From: Aurantimonas aggregata
GTDB lineage: Bacteria > Pseudomonadota > Alphaproteobacteria > Rhizobiales > Rhizobiaceae
Length of the DNA stretch: 64,000 bases
Reading direction: 5' to 3'
Assembly: GCF_010500835.1 (NCBI RefSeq)
Contig: NZ_JAAAMJ010000001.1
Location: 744,001 to 808,000, forward strand
In this document: in pieces, positions 34,645 to 45,368 of the stretch
Position numbering within the stretch: the stretch's first letter is position 1
Layout of the letters: the number at the start of each line of letters is the position of its first letter
The notes under the pieces: model-generated
Told to the model about the DNA's origin: nothing
The model's input: the letters and a program-made list of their open reading frames with translations, nothing else
Database searches by the model: none
Made by a program: the position numbers and the translations under genes

Positions 34645-35988
34645 CTATTCCGCTGCGTCCGGCAGGACGACCGGTTCGGCCGCGAATTGCTGCTTCTCCT
34701 TCGCCATCGGATTGTTCGGGTGCATCGTCCAGTTGCCGTATTCGTCCGGGATGGGCTTGCCGGTGCGCGGGTCGACGCCGGCGATCTGCTCCATGGTGAT
34801 GCAGTTCTCGACCGGGCAGACATTGACGCAGAGATTGCAGCCGACGCACTCCGCGTCGATCACCTCGAAATGCCGGACGCCGTCGACCATCGCGGTGATC
34901 GCCTGGTGCGAGGTGTCCTCGCAGGCGATGTGGCAGCGCCCGCATCTGATGCAGAGATCCTGGTCGATCCGCGCCTTGGTGACGTAGTTGAGGTTGAGAT
35001 ACTGCCAGTCGGTGACGTTGGGGACGGCGAGGCCGCGGAAATCCTCGATGGTCCGGTAGCCCTTCTCGTCCATCCAGTCGGAGAGGCCCGAGATCATCTC
35101 CTTCACGATCTTGAAGCCGTAGGTCATCGCGGCCGTGCAGACCTGAACGTTGCCGCAGCCGAGCGCAATGAACTCGGCGGCGTCCCGCCAGGTGGTGATG
35201 CCGCCGATGCCGGAGATCGGCAGGCCCCGCGTCTGCGCATCGCGGGCGATCTCGGCGACCATGTTCAGCGCCATTGGCTTGACCGCCGGCCCGCACATGC
35301 CGCCATGGCTGCCCTTGCCGTCGATCGTCGGCGTCGGGGCGAAATTGTCGAGGTCGATCGACATGATCGACGAGACCGTGTTGATCAGCGAAACGGCGTC
35401 GGCGCCGCCCTTCTGGGCGGCGCGGGCGGGAAAGCGGATGTCGGTGATGTTGGGCGTCAGCTTCACGATGACCGGGAGGTCCGAGTGCTGCTTGCACCAG
35501 CGCGCGACCATCTCGATGTATTCCGGCACCTGGCCGACGGCCGAGCCCATGCCGCGCTCGCTCATGCCGTGCGGGCAGCCGAAATTCAGCTCCACCCCGT
35601 CGGCGCCGGTCTCGCCGACGAGGGCGAGGATCTTCTGCCACGGCGCCTCCTCGCAGGGCACCATCAGCGACACGACCATCGCCCGGTCCGGCCAGTTGTG
35701 CTTGACCCGGGTGATCTCCTCCAGGTTGGTGTCCAGCGCCCGGTCGGTGATCAGCTCGATATTGTTGAAGCCGAGCAGCCGCCGGTCCGGCCCCCACATC
35801 GCGCCGTAGCGCGGGCCGTTGACGTTGACCAGCGGCGGGTCTTCGCCGAGCGTCTTCCAGACCACCCCGCCCCAGCCCTGCTCGAAGGCCCGCTGTACGT
35901 TGTATTCCTTGTCGGTCGGCGGCGCCGAGGCGAGCCAGAACGGGTTCGGCGAGGATATCCCGAGGAAGGACGTCGAAAGGTCGGCCAT
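34645..35988 (-). CDS. preA: NAD-dependent dihydropyrimidine dehydrogenase, subunit PreA
   Basis: From ATG 35988 (GAGGAG 8 nt upstream) the protein is 447 residues. The N-terminal dihydroorotate-dehydrogenase-like FMN barrel (about 1-310) contains VELNFGCPHGMSERGMG, VIVKLTPNITDI and LPISGIGGITTWRDAAEF. A C-terminal ferredoxin domain holds two 4Fe-4S motifs, CIRCGRCHIAC and CVGCNLCVNVCP. With PreT it reduces uracil or thymine to the dihydro form. It starts 11 bp after the preT stop. The C-terminal 40 residues after the clusters are a variable tail. Confidence 0.95.
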   Translation of the reverse strand: MADLSTSFLGISSPNPFWLASAPPTDKEYNVQRAFEQGWGGVVWKTLGEDPPLVNVNGPRYGAMWGPDRRLLGFNNIELITDRALDTNLEEITRVKHNWPDRAMVVSLMVPCEEAPWQKILALVGETGADGVELNFGCPHGMSERGMGSAVGQVPEYIEMVARWCKQHSDLPVIVKLTPNITDIRFPARAAQKGGADAVSLINTVSSIMSIDLDNFAPTPTIDGKGSHGGMCGPAVKPMALNMVAEIARDAQTRGLPISGIGGITTWRDAAEFIALGCGNVQVCTAAMTYGFKIVKEMISGLSDWMDEKGYRTIEDFRGLAVPNVTDWQYLNLNYVTKARIDQDLCIRCGRCHIACEDTSHQAITAMVDGVRHFEVIDAECVGCNLCVNVCPVENCITMEQIAGVDPRTGKPIPDEYGNWTMHPNNPMAKEKQQFAAEPVVLPDAAE

Positions 35989-35999
35989 GGTCCTGCTCC

Positions 36000-37418
36000 T
36001 CACGCCCTGCCGGGGATGGCGGTCTTGACCGCCTCGACAGCCCGCGACAGCAGGCCTACCGGCGCCGACAACGCCGCGTGGATGCTTGCAGCGGCGACCT
36101 TGCCGTCCTCGACGGCGACGACGGTGAGATCGTCGCCCTCGGCGATGCAGTCGCCGCCCGCCCAGACGCCGGAAAGGCTGGTGCGGCGCTCGGCGTCGAC
36201 CTTGATGCGGCCTCGCTCCAGCGCAACGGCAGCGCCCTCGGCGGAAACGCCTTCCGGCTCGAAGGCCTGCCCGATCGCCTTGAACACCTGGTCGGCGGCG
36301 ATCGTCAGCAATTCGCCGGTGCCGGCAATGCGCCCCTCGGCGTCCACATCGGTCCGCTCCAGCTCGATGCCGACGACCTGGCCGCCATGGGCCACGACCC
36401 GCTTCGGCTGCAGGTTGCAGCGAATATGGACACCGCGCGTCTGGGCGATCTCCTGCTCGTAGCCGGAGGCGTTCATCGCTTCCTGGCCCCGGCGATAGGC
36501 GATGGTCACCTCTTCCGCGCCCAGCGCACGGGCCTGCACGGCCGCGTCGATGGCCGTCATGCCGCCGCCGATGACAACGACGCGGCGGCCGATCGGTAGC
36601 GCCGCCATGTCGCTCGCCTGGCGCAGTTCGGCGATCCAGGCGACCGCGTCGCGGCTGCCGCGGCTGTGCTCGCCCTCGGCGCCGAGCGCGTTGACTCCGG
36701 CGAGCCCCAGCCCGAGAAACACCGCGTCGAAATCGCGGCGAAGCTCGCCCAGGTGGATATCCCGGCCAAGGAGCCTGCCGGTCTCGAGCGTGATGCCGCC
36801 GACCGACAGGATGAACTCCACCTCGCGCTGCGCGAAGTCCTCCGTCGCCTTGTAGGCGGCGATGCCATATTCGTTGAGGCCGCCGGGCTTCGGTCGCGCG
36901 TCGTAGAGCGTGACGTCATGGCCGAGCGTCGCCAGGCGATGGGCGCAGGAAAGGCCCGCGGGCCCCGCGCCGACCACGGCGACGCGCTTGCCGGTGGGTT
37001 CGGCCCGGACGAACGGATGACCGTCCTTTTCCATCAGGATGTCGGTGGCGTAGCGCTGCAGGAGGCCGATCTTCACCGGCTTGCCTTCGGCAACCTCGCG
37101 CACGCAGACCTCCTCGCAGAGCGTTTCGGTCGGGCAGACGCGGGCGCACATGCCGCCGAGGATGTTCGATGACAGGATGGTCTTGGCCGCGCCGGTCGGG
37201 TTGCCGGCCTGGATCTCGCGGATGAACAGCGGAATGTCGATCGAGGTCGGACAGGCCGTCATGCAGGGCGCATCGTAGCAGAAATAGCAGCGATCGGCCT
37301 CGACCAGCGCCTCGTGCGCTTCCAGCGGTGGGTGAATGTCGGAGAAGTTCCGGCCGAGCGTCATCCGGTCGATCCGTCCGGCGGCAATATCGGGGCGGAT
37401 CGGGTGGGCTTCGTTCAT
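36000..37418 (-). CDS. preT: NAD-dependent dihydropyrimidine dehydrogenase, subunit PreT
   Basis: 472 residues. The N-terminal part has two groups of Cys for Fe-S clusters (CYFCYDAPCMTACP and CARVCPTETLCEEVC). A GltB-small-subunit-like flavoprotein follows, with the FAD-binding motif VVGAGPAGLSCAHRLATLGH, the nucleotide motif VVIGGGMTAIDAAVQA, and the C-terminal FAD contact GVWAGGDCIAEGDDLTVVAV. It passes electrons from NADH to PreA. It is first in the preT-preA operon, behind a RutR-like site and a likely promoter (TTGACG at 37503-37508, ATTCTA at 37479-37484, both minus strand). Confidence 0.95.
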   Translation of the reverse strand: MNEAHPIRPDIAAGRIDRMTLGRNFSDIHPPLEAHEALVEADRCYFCYDAPCMTACPTSIDIPLFIREIQAGNPTGAAKTILSSNILGGMCARVCPTETLCEEVCVREVAEGKPVKIGLLQRYATDILMEKDGHPFVRAEPTGKRVAVVGAGPAGLSCAHRLATLGHDVTLYDARPKPGGLNEYGIAAYKATEDFAQREVEFILSVGGITLETGRLLGRDIHLGELRRDFDAVFLGLGLAGVNALGAEGEHSRGSRDAVAWIAELRQASDMAALPIGRRVVVIGGGMTAIDAAVQARALGAEEVTIAYRRGQEAMNASGYEQEIAQTRGVHIRCNLQPKRVVAHGGQVVGIELERTDVDAEGRIAGTGELLTIAADQVFKAIGQAFEPEGVSAEGAAVALERGRIKVDAERRTSLSGVWAGGDCIAEGDDLTVVAVEDGKVAAASIHAALSAPVGLLSRAVEAVKTAIPGRA

Positions 37419-37512
37419 CGCGGCACTCCCCAGGCGCGTCGGTTTGCCGGCTCGTCAGACGCCGGACCGGGCGAAGTTTAGAATGGTCCGAAATTCCGAA
37501 GCCGTCAAATTT

Positions 37513-37528
37513 TTGACCGGACGATCAA
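37513..37528. promoter_or_regulatory. RutR-like operator upstream of preT
   Basis: TTGACCGGACGATCAA keeps the outer TTGACC and TCAA of the RutR consensus and is the centre of a larger AT-flanked palindrome (TTTTTGA, 10 nt in the middle, TCAAAAA). It ends just upstream of a candidate -35 box for preT on the minus strand (37503-37508). The match is weaker than the site at 30757-30772. Confidence 0.6.
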
Positions 37529-37582
37529 AAATAGCGCCGTGGCCGGCCCGATAGCCGACTAAGCAGGGGTTGCAGTCTCAGC

Positions 37583-37607
37583 GGAACGGCAGGAGGCGCC
37601 TGCCGTT
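37583..37607 (+). promoter_or_regulatory. EcfG-type general stress response promoter
   Basis: GGAAC at 37583-37587 and CGTT at 37604-37607 with exactly 16 bp between them match the consensus GGAAC-N16/17-CGTT recognised by alphaproteobacterial sigma EcfG. It points at the YihY-family gene, whose ATG (37672) lies about 58 bp past the expected transcription start. The spacer contains a GGCAGG/CCTGCC inverted repeat. Confidence 0.72.
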
Positions 37608-37671
37608 GTGCATGCGGTACAGTTATGCCCACTTCTGTCGCCCATTCTTTTGACGTGCCCCGAGAAAAACC

Positions 37672-38760
37672 ATGAACCAGTCCTCCCGCGGCCGCGATGC
37701 CACGAAGCCGTCCGACATCCCCGCGCGTGGCTGGAAGGAAATCCTCTGGCGGGTGTACAGCGAGATCAACGAGGACCGCGTCATGCTCATCGCGGCGGGG
37801 GTCACCTACTACCTGCTGCTGGCGATGGTGCCGAGCCTGTCGGCGCTGATCTCGGTCTACGGGCTGTTCGCCGATCCGGGGACGGTCCAGGAACATGCCC
37901 AGGCGCTCAGCGGGTTCGTGCCGGCCGGCGGGATGGAGATCCTCAACGAGCAGATGGAGCGGCTGGCCGAGGGCGGTCGCACGACGCTCGGCCTGACTTT
38001 CGCCATCTCGCTGGCGATCGCGCTCTGGAGCGCCAACGCCGGCATGAAGTCGCTCTTCCAGGCGATGAACGTCGCCTATAACGAGCGGGAAACGCGCAGC
38101 TTCATCAAGGTCACGGCGATCTCGCTGATCTTCACGCTCTCGGCGATCGTCGGCGTCATCTGCATGATCGGCGTGGTCGTCGTCGTCCCGACCGTCCTCG
38201 GGTTCGTCGGTCTCGGCAACGCGGCCGAATGGCTCATCCGGATCGGTTCGTTCGTCGGGTTGATCATGCTTGCCTCGCTGGCGGCGGCGGCGCTGTTTCG
38301 CTGGGGACCGGACCGGGAGAATGCCCGGTGGGAGTGGATCACCCCCGGCACCATCCTCTCCGTGGTCGTCGTCGTCGCCGTCTCTGCACTGTTTTCCTAT
38401 TACGTCGCGAATTTCGGCTCCTACAACGAGACCTACGGCTCGCTCGGCGCGCTCATCGGCTTCCTCACCTGGATCTGGCTGGCGGTGACGATCCTCATCG
38501 TCGGCGCGGAACTGAACAGCGAGATGGAGCACCAGACCGCCCGGGACACGACCACCCCGCCGGACGAGAGAATGGGAAACCGCGGGGCGCGGATGGCCGA
38601 CACGGTCGCCGACGGGCCGAACGACGGCGGCGCCGACGACACGCCGGATGAACGCCCACGGCGGGAAGAGCGCAAGCGGCACTCAGTAGGCAGCCTCGCC
38701 TTCGCGGTGCCGGCCGCGTTGTTGCTGACGTTCCTGGAACGCCGCTCCAAACGACGGTAG
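37672..38760 (+). CDS. YihY/BrkB (UPF0761-like) inner-membrane protein
   Basis: 362 residues with six predicted membrane helices between about residues 40 and 280 and the family pattern DRVMLIAAGVTYYLLLAMVP, SLSALISVYGLF in the first. A hydrophilic, Asp/Arg-rich tail (about 285-345) precedes a last short hydrophobic stretch, then Lys/Arg residues. The family was once annotated as ribonuclease BN, but transport or export roles are now favoured; the function is open. An EcfG-type promoter upstream suggests induction in the general stress response. Confidence 0.85.
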   Translation: MNQSSRGRDATKPSDIPARGWKEILWRVYSEINEDRVMLIAAGVTYYLLLAMVPSLSALISVYGLFADPGTVQEHAQALSGFVPAGGMEILNEQMERLAEGGRTTLGLTFAISLAIALWSANAGMKSLFQAMNVAYNERETRSFIKVTAISLIFTLSAIVGVICMIGVVVVVPTVLGFVGLGNAAEWLIRIGSFVGLIMLASLAAAALFRWGPDRENARWEWITPGTILSVVVVVAVSALFSYYVANFGSYNETYGSLGALIGFLTWIWLAVTILIVGAELNSEMEHQTARDTTTPPDERMGNRGARMADTVADGPNDGGADDTPDERPRREERKRHSVGSLAFAVPAALLLTFLERRSKRR

Positions 38761-38944
38761 CGCGAGTCTCGGGACTAGCTCGAGGACGTTCGCCCGGCCT
38801 TCGTCGGGCTCAAGTGCCGTCGCTGGGGCGTTCTCGCGCCGATTTTGCGGAAATAACAGCCCGCGACGTGCAATCGCCGCGGAAAACGACTATTTCCCGC
38901 ATGTTGCCGGCAATATTGCGTGAGTAACGGACGCGGCGCAGCCG

Positions 38945-40627
<1,683 letters not shown>

Positions 40628-40706
40628 TCAGTACGGCGAGCGCCCCGGCGCCCGCCCGGCGATATGTCGCGTGGGACACGGGAGCGCCGCGCGCTATGCT
40701 CGGCTC

Positions 40707-41225
40707 ATGCGATTGACCCGCCCCCAGCGCCTGCCCGTCACCCCCGATCCGGTCCGCCCCGGCCAGGAAAGCGTCTGGGACTTCCCGCGCCCTGCCCGGC
40801 TCGAGCCTGTTTCGTTTCATCTCGTGGTGCAGTTCGCCGGCCGAACCATCGCCGAGACGCGGCGCGGCTTTCGCGCGATCGAGACCAGCCACCCGCCGTC
40901 GTATTATTTCCCGCCCGACGACGTCGCGCCCGGCATCCTGAAGCCGTCTTCGGCGCGGACGCTGTGCGAGTGGAAGGGCGGCGCGGTGTATTTCGATCTC
41001 GTCTTGGAAGGGCATGACGCGCACGATGCGGCATGGTCGTATCCGCGCCCGGCGCCGGACTTCGCCCCGGCCACCGACTATCTGGCGTTCTATCCGGGAC
41101 GGGTCGACGCCTGCTTCGTCGACGGCGAGAAGGTCGTCCCGCAGGAGGGAAGCTTCTACGGCGGCTGGATCACCAGCCATGTCGCGGGCCCGTTCAAGGG
41201 ACCGCCGGGCACGGCCGGCTGGTAG
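40707..41225 (+). CDS. DUF427-family protein
   Basis: From ATG 40707 the protein is 172 residues; an in-frame start 12 codons upstream is less likely. It has the DUF427 core RTIAETRRGFRAIETSHPPS, YYFPPDDVA, then LCEWKGGAVYFDLV and YPRPAPDFAPATDYLAFYPG. DUF427 proteins are small beta-rich proteins without a settled function. It is on the plus strand and convergent with the short-chain dehydrogenase gene; a weak GCCGC/GCGGC hairpin at 41226-41239 separates them. Confidence 0.85.
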   Translation: MRLTRPQRLPVTPDPVRPGQESVWDFPRPARLEPVSFHLVVQFAGRTIAETRRGFRAIETSHPPSYYFPPDDVAPGILKPSSARTLCEWKGGAVYFDLVLEGHDAHDAAWSYPRPAPDFAPATDYLAFYPGRVDACFVDGEKVVPQEGSFYGGWITSHVAGPFKGPPGTAGW

Positions 41226-41252
41226 GCCGCCGAAGCGGCTGGCGGCGCCGTT

Positions 41253-42056
41253 TCAGCCCATGAACTGGCCGCCATTCACCTCGATGACCTGCCCGGTGAC
41301 GTAGCCCGACAGGCTGTCGCTCGCCAGGAACAGATAGGCTGGCGCGCATTCCTCGGCGGTGCCGAGCCGGCGCAGCGGGATTGTCGCCGCCGTTGCCGCC
41401 AGCTTTTCCGGCGAGGAATAGCGCCGGTGGAAATCCGTCATGATCGTACCGGGCGAGACGGCGTTGACGCGGATGCCGTCCGGCGCGAGTTCTCTGGCCA
41501 GCGCCCGCGTCCAGGTCGAGATGAAGGCCTTCGACGCCGAATAGAGCGACGAGCCGGGGCTGCCGCCGATCGTCGCCGAGATCGACGAGGTGTTGACGAT
41601 CGCTGCCCCGCCCGCTGCCTTCAGCGCCGGCAGCAGCGCCGTGGTCAGTGCCACCACAGAGCGGATGTTGAGGTCGAGCACCTTGTCGTATTGCGCCGGC
41701 GTCACTTCCACCGCCGCGATCCGCCCGCCCATGGTCCCGGCATTGTTGACGAGGACGTGGATCGGGCCCGAGACGGCCGACAGAATCGCCGCCGCAAGCC
41801 GTTCCCCACCGTCCACGGCGGCAAGATCGCCGGTCAGCAGCGTCAGTCGATCGCGTTGCGCCGGCGGCAGGTCGGCGAGAAGGTCTGCCTCGGCATGTTC
41901 GAGCGAGCGTCCGGCATGGGCGACAACCGTCGCGCCGCAGCCGAGAAATGCCCGCGCGACGGCAGCACCGATGCCGCGGCCGGCGCCGGTCACGACGACC
42001 GTCTTGCCTGCGAACAGGCCCGCATCAAACCCGGTCATCGTCGCCTCCACGGCCAT
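41253..42056 (-). CDS. Short-chain dehydrogenase/reductase
   Basis: 267 residues from ATG 42056; ATG 42038 is a second candidate. Rossmann motif VVVTGAGRGIGAAVA, then VNNAG, catalytic Ser in NTSSISATIG, and YSASK with the catalytic Tyr and Lys, followed by PDGIRVNAVSPGTIMTDF. The substrate is unknown; the overall shape is like 3-oxoacyl-ACP reductase or glucose dehydrogenase types. The start overlaps the DUF423 gene, so it may be the last gene of the mnh transcript. Confidence 0.92.
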   Translation of the reverse strand: MAVEATMTGFDAGLFAGKTVVVTGAGRGIGAAVARAFLGCGATVVAHAGRSLEHAEADLLADLPPAQRDRLTLLTGDLAAVDGGERLAAAILSAVSGPIHVLVNNAGTMGGRIAAVEVTPAQYDKVLDLNIRSVVALTTALLPALKAAGGAAIVNTSSISATIGGSPGSSLYSASKAFISTWTRALARELAPDGIRVNAVSPGTIMTDFHRRYSSPEKLAATAATIPLRRLGTAEECAPAYLFLASDSLSGYVTGQVIEVNGGQFMG

Positions 42057-42414
42057 GAACGGCCCGCGTTCCGCGCACCAGCCCCGACACGGCGATGATC
42101 AGCCACGCCGCGATGAGCATCCCGCCGCCGATCGGCGCCGCATTGGCGAACAGCCGGTCGCCGAGCAGCACGCGGGCCGCGAGATCGCCGGAGAAGAGCA
42201 GCGTCCCGGCGATCATCACCCCGCCGCCAAGATCCGCCCAGCGACCCAGTAAGGGTCGTAACGCGGCAAGACCGAGCAGTGCCGGCGCATGGACGAGCGC
42301 GATGGCAGCGGCGGTCGCCACCAGCCGCACCTCGCCGCCATGCGCCGCCAGCGCCGCGCCGGCGACGCCGGCCGCGCCGAACAGGCCGGCAAAGAGGATG
42401 AGCAGCCCGGCCAT
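42025..42414 (-). CDS. DUF423-like small membrane protein
   Basis: From ATG 42414 the protein is 129 residues. It has about four hydrophobic segments: MAGLLILFAGLFGAAGVAGA (with AAHGGE after it, the DUF423 pattern), ATAAAIALVHAPALLGLAAL, GGGVMIAGTLLFSGDLAARV and APIGGGMLIAAWLIIAVSGL. The function of the family is unknown. It lies 25 bp after mnhG and overlaps the following dehydrogenase start by up to 32 bp. A longer frame upstream runs through mnhG and is not used. Confidence 0.82.
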   Translation of the reverse strand: MAGLLILFAGLFGAAGVAGAALAAHGGEVRLVATAAAIALVHAPALLGLAALRPLLGRWADLGGGVMIAGTLLFSGDLAARVLLGDRLFANAAPIGGGMLIAAWLIIAVSGLVRGTRAVHGRGGDDDRV

Positions 42415-42439
42415 CACACGATCCCGGAGCAGGCGCGCG

Positions 42440-42847
42440 TCACGACGGATCGATCGCCGGCTGCGGCGACGGATTGCGGGCGCTGTTCGGCGCGTCGGTG
42501 CCGACATTCGTCGGCCGCGGCGGCGGCATCTCGTCGAGAACCGATTCCGGCCCGAGCTTGTAGCCAACCGAATAGGCCGCCTTGGCAAGGAGATGCGCGG
42601 CGAGCGGCGCCGTCAGCAGGATGAATACCACGGCCGCCAGCGCCCTGAGCGCGGTGGGTGTCGAGTCTGCGGTCAGCGCCAGCGCCAGGAGCAGCATCCC
42701 CGCCCCGACGGCACCGGCCTTTGAGGCCGAATGCATGCGCGTGTAGACGTCCGGCAGCCGAAGGATGCCCAGGGCGGCAATCGCGGCGAAGGCGGAGCCC
42801 GCGAGGACGAGCAGTCCGGCGAGGATCAGGATAAGATCGTCGATCAT
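42440..42847 (-). CDS. mnhG: Na+/H+ antiporter subunit G (MnhG/MrpG)
   Basis: 135 residues with three helices (about 6-28, 42-60 and 66-90) and the MnhG pattern [34 protein letters not shown]. The C-terminal 45 residues are a hydrophilic, Pro-rich tail. It is a small subunit of the Mrp complex. Start and mnhF stop overlap by 4 bp. Confidence 0.93.
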   Translation of the reverse strand: MIDDLILILAGLLVLAGSAFAAIAALGILRLPDVYTRMHSASKAGAVGAGMLLLALALTADSTPTALRALAAVVFILLTAPLAAHLLAKAAYSVGYKLGPESVLDEMPPPRPTNVGTDAPNSARNPSPQPAIDPS

Positions 42848-43206
42848 GGGCGTGGGCCTCCCTCTAGGCCGGCTTCGGCATCGACTCCCACCCGCGCCTC
42901 GCGAATCGCGGATTCCGTCTTGCCCCGGGAGAGGATGAAGCGCGCGAAGGCGACTGTGGCCAGGAAGCCGACGAGGCAGAGCCCGATCGCGACGTCGACA
43001 TAGAGCGTGTAGCCGCTGTCGAGGGCGATGACCGCGATGAAGCCGATCGCGACGTTTGTCAGGACGTCCAGCCCCAGCACCCGGTCGGGCAGCGTCGGGC
43101 CGAGCAGGATCCGGACTACGGTCAGGAGGAAGGCGATGCAGAGCAGGATCAGCCCGCCGGTCAGCGCCAGGGCGAAGAACGAGACCGCAAAATCATGCAG
43201 GGTCAT
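42844..43206 (-). CDS. mnhF: Na+/H+ antiporter subunit F (MnhF/MrpF)
   Basis: 120 residues with three membrane helices (about 7-30, 45-63 and 66-88) and the conserved run [33 protein letters not shown]. MrpF is one of the small subunits that hold the antiporter complex together. The C-terminus is polar. It overlaps mnhE and mnhG by 4 bp each. Confidence 0.93.
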   Translation of the reverse strand: MTLHDFAVSFFALALTGGLILLCIAFLLTVVRILLGPTLPDRVLGLDVLTNVAIGFIAVIALDSGYTLYVDVAIGLCLVGFLATVAFARFILSRGKTESAIREARVGVDAEAGLEGGPRP

Positions 43207-43673
43207 CGGAACACCTGCAGGATCCTTGCTTCGAACCCGTCGCGAATGTCGGCCTTGGCCGCGTCCGGATCCGAGCAGTCGAAGGCGTGGATGTAGAGCG
43301 TCGAGCGGTCTTCCGAGACGTCGATCGACAGCGTGCCCGGCGTCAGGGTGATCATGTTGGCGAGCAGCGTGATCTCGGCGTCGCTCTTGACCCGAAGCGG
43401 GAACGCCAGGATTCCGGGCTTAAGGTTCATGTTCGGGCTGAGCACCATGACGGCGACCCGCCATGCCGACTTCAGCAATTCGAGCAGGAACAGGAGGAAC
43501 AGCGAGAAGCCGAGCCGCGCCCGCCCGGCATAGCTCATGTTGCCCTCTTCGCGGATCAGATACAGCGCCGCGCCCCCGAGCAGGAAGCCGAACAGGAGAT
43601 TCAGGAGGGTGAAGGAGCCGGAGACCACCACCCACATCAGCGCCAGGACGAGGTTGAACAGCAGCATTGTCAT
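43203..43673 (-). CDS. mnhE: Na+/H+ antiporter subunit E (MnhE/MrpE)
   Basis: From ATG 43673 the protein is 156 residues. Two helices at the start ([20 protein letters not shown], then [19 protein letters not shown]) precede a membrane/cytosol domain with [20 protein letters not shown], the family signature. The start lies in a 4-bp overlap with mnhD; a longer upstream frame runs through mnhD and is not used. Confidence 0.93.
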   Translation of the reverse strand: MTMLLFNLVLALMWVVVSGSFTLLNLLFGFLLGGAALYLIREEGNMSYAGRARLGFSLFLLFLLELLKSAWRVAVMVLSPNMNLKPGILAFPLRVKSDAEITLLANMITLTPGTLSIDVSEDRSTLYIHAFDCSDPDAAKADIRDGFEARILQVFR

Positions 43674-45367
43674 GGGGCGTCTCCGAACACCGACGACAGA
43701 TAGGCCGAGGGATCGATGACCCCCGCCGCTGCCACGTCGGTCAAGCGTGCCAGCCATTCAGGCGAGAGGCCCGCCGCGAACACGAACACCACCAGGCCGA
43801 GCAGCGGCACCAGCGACCATGGACCATAGAGTCCCGGTGCCGGGGCGGCGGGATGCGGCGCAGGCACGGCGGCTCCCTCAGCGCCGGCGACTTCCACGGC
43901 CTCCGGCACCGGGCGCCAGAAGGCCAGGGCGAAGACCCGCGCGCTGGCGACCGTCATCAGGAAGCCGGAGACGAGGATCGCCGCGGCGAGCCAGGGCATG
44001 TCGGCGATGATCGTCGCCCGCACCAGCGCCACCTTCGGCCAGAAGCCGGAGAACGGCGGCAGCCCGGAAACGGCGAACAGGAAGACCAGCATCAGCGCTG
44101 CCAGCAGCGGCGTGCTGCGCCACAGCCCGCCCATCTGCGCGAGCGAGGACGACCCGGTCAGCGATGCCGCGACGCCGGCAGTCAGGTACAGCGCCGTCAT
44201 CACCACGATGGAATGCAGCGCGTAGTAGATCGAACCGGAAAGCCCCGTCTGCATCGCGCCCGCCGCCGTCGAGGCCGCCGCCGCGAGTTCACCGGCCGGG
44301 CCTGCCTGCGCCACCATCACCTCGGCGATCTGCGGCAGGGCAAGTCCCGCCATGATCGTGCCGATGCCGGCGATGACCATGTAATTGAGGAGCCGCCTGA
44401 TGTCGGTCTGTGCCAGTGCGCCGAGCGCGCCGACCATCATCGTCAGGCCGGCGATCCAGGCGATGACGGGCGCGAGCCCGGCATGTTCCGCCGGGAACAG
44501 CATGAGCAGCAGACGGATCAGCGCATAGACGCCGACCTTGGTCAGGAGGCCGGCGAACAGCGCCGACACGACGAAGCGCGGCGTGTGGTAGGAGGCCGGC
44601 AGCCAGAAATTCAGCGGGAACGCCGCAGCTTTCAGCGACAGCGAGGCAAGGTACAGGACCCCGATGATGTAGACGGCGCTGTCGTTCTCCATCGCCGCCG
44701 CCTTGATGGCGATGTCCGCCATGTTGAGCGTGCCGAAGACGCCGTAGAGATAGCCGGTGGCGATCAGGAACAGCGTCGTGCCGACGAGGTTGAGGAAGCA
44801 GTATTTGGTGGCGCCGTCGAGCTGGTCGTGCCGTGATCCGAGGATCAGCAGGCCGAACGAGCCGATCAGCAGAACCTCGAACCAGACATAGAGGTTGAAC
44901 ACGTCGCCGGTGAGGAACGCCCCCGAGACGCCGCCCATCATCAGGAACATGAACGGGAAGAAGCCGTAACGCCGCTCGGTGCTGCTGATCGAAGCGACCG
45001 CATAGATGCCGCAGGCGAGCGCCACGAAGCCCGAGACCGCCAGGAACAGCGCGCCCATCATGTCGACGGTGAAGGCGATGCCGAACGGTGGCTTCCAGCC
45101 ACCCATCATCATCGTCCACGGCCCCTCGGCGGCAACCTTGAGGAGCACGGCGACATCGATGGCGAACAACAGGACGAGGCCCGGTATCGCGAAGTAGGCC
45201 TGCTGGCTCACGCGCTTGCGCATCATCAGCAGCCCTGCCCCGAAGATGAAGCAGACGAGGACGGGCAGGACGATCAGATAGTCGGACGCAGCGACCGGTC
45301 CGGTGACCATCGCCTCCGCCTTCAGCATCTCAAGGCTGTATTCCACGCTCGGGCTTGTCGCCTCCAT
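43670..45367 (-). CDS. mnhD: Na+/H+ antiporter subunit D (MnhD/MrpD)
   Basis: From ATG 45367 the protein is 565 residues; a TTG four codons earlier overlaps mnhC. About 14 helices with the proton-pumping core shared with complex I subunits NuoM/NuoN: GDVFNLYVWFEVLLIGSFGL (with the conserved Glu), LSLKAAAFPLNFWLPASYHT (the Lys) and DIRRLLNYMVIAGIGTIMAG (the Lys/Arg region). It follows the mnhC stop after a single base and overlaps mnhE by 4 bp. One of the two large channel-forming subunits. Confidence 0.95.
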   Translation of the reverse strand: MEATSPSVEYSLEMLKAEAMVTGPVAASDYLIVLPVLVCFIFGAGLLMMRKRVSQQAYFAIPGLVLLFAIDVAVLLKVAAEGPWTMMMGGWKPPFGIAFTVDMMGALFLAVSGFVALACGIYAVASISSTERRYGFFPFMFLMMGGVSGAFLTGDVFNLYVWFEVLLIGSFGLLILGSRHDQLDGATKYCFLNLVGTTLFLIATGYLYGVFGTLNMADIAIKAAAMENDSAVYIIGVLYLASLSLKAAAFPLNFWLPASYHTPRFVVSALFAGLLTKVGVYALIRLLLMLFPAEHAGLAPVIAWIAGLTMMVGALGALAQTDIRRLLNYMVIAGIGTIMAGLALPQIAEVMVAQAGPAGELAAAASTAAGAMQTGLSGSIYYALHSIVVMTALYLTAGVAASLTGSSSLAQMGGLWRSTPLLAALMLVFLFAVSGLPPFSGFWPKVALVRATIIADMPWLAAAILVSGFLMTVASARVFALAFWRPVPEAVEVAGAEGAAVPAPHPAAPAPGLYGPWSLVPLLGLVVFVFAAGLSPEWLARLTDVAAAGVIDPSAYLSSVFGDAP

Positions 45368-45368
45368 G

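Noticed and set aside
37919-38081. Second frames within the YihY-family gene
   Set aside because: No ribosome binding site and strongly Arg/Gly-rich composition.
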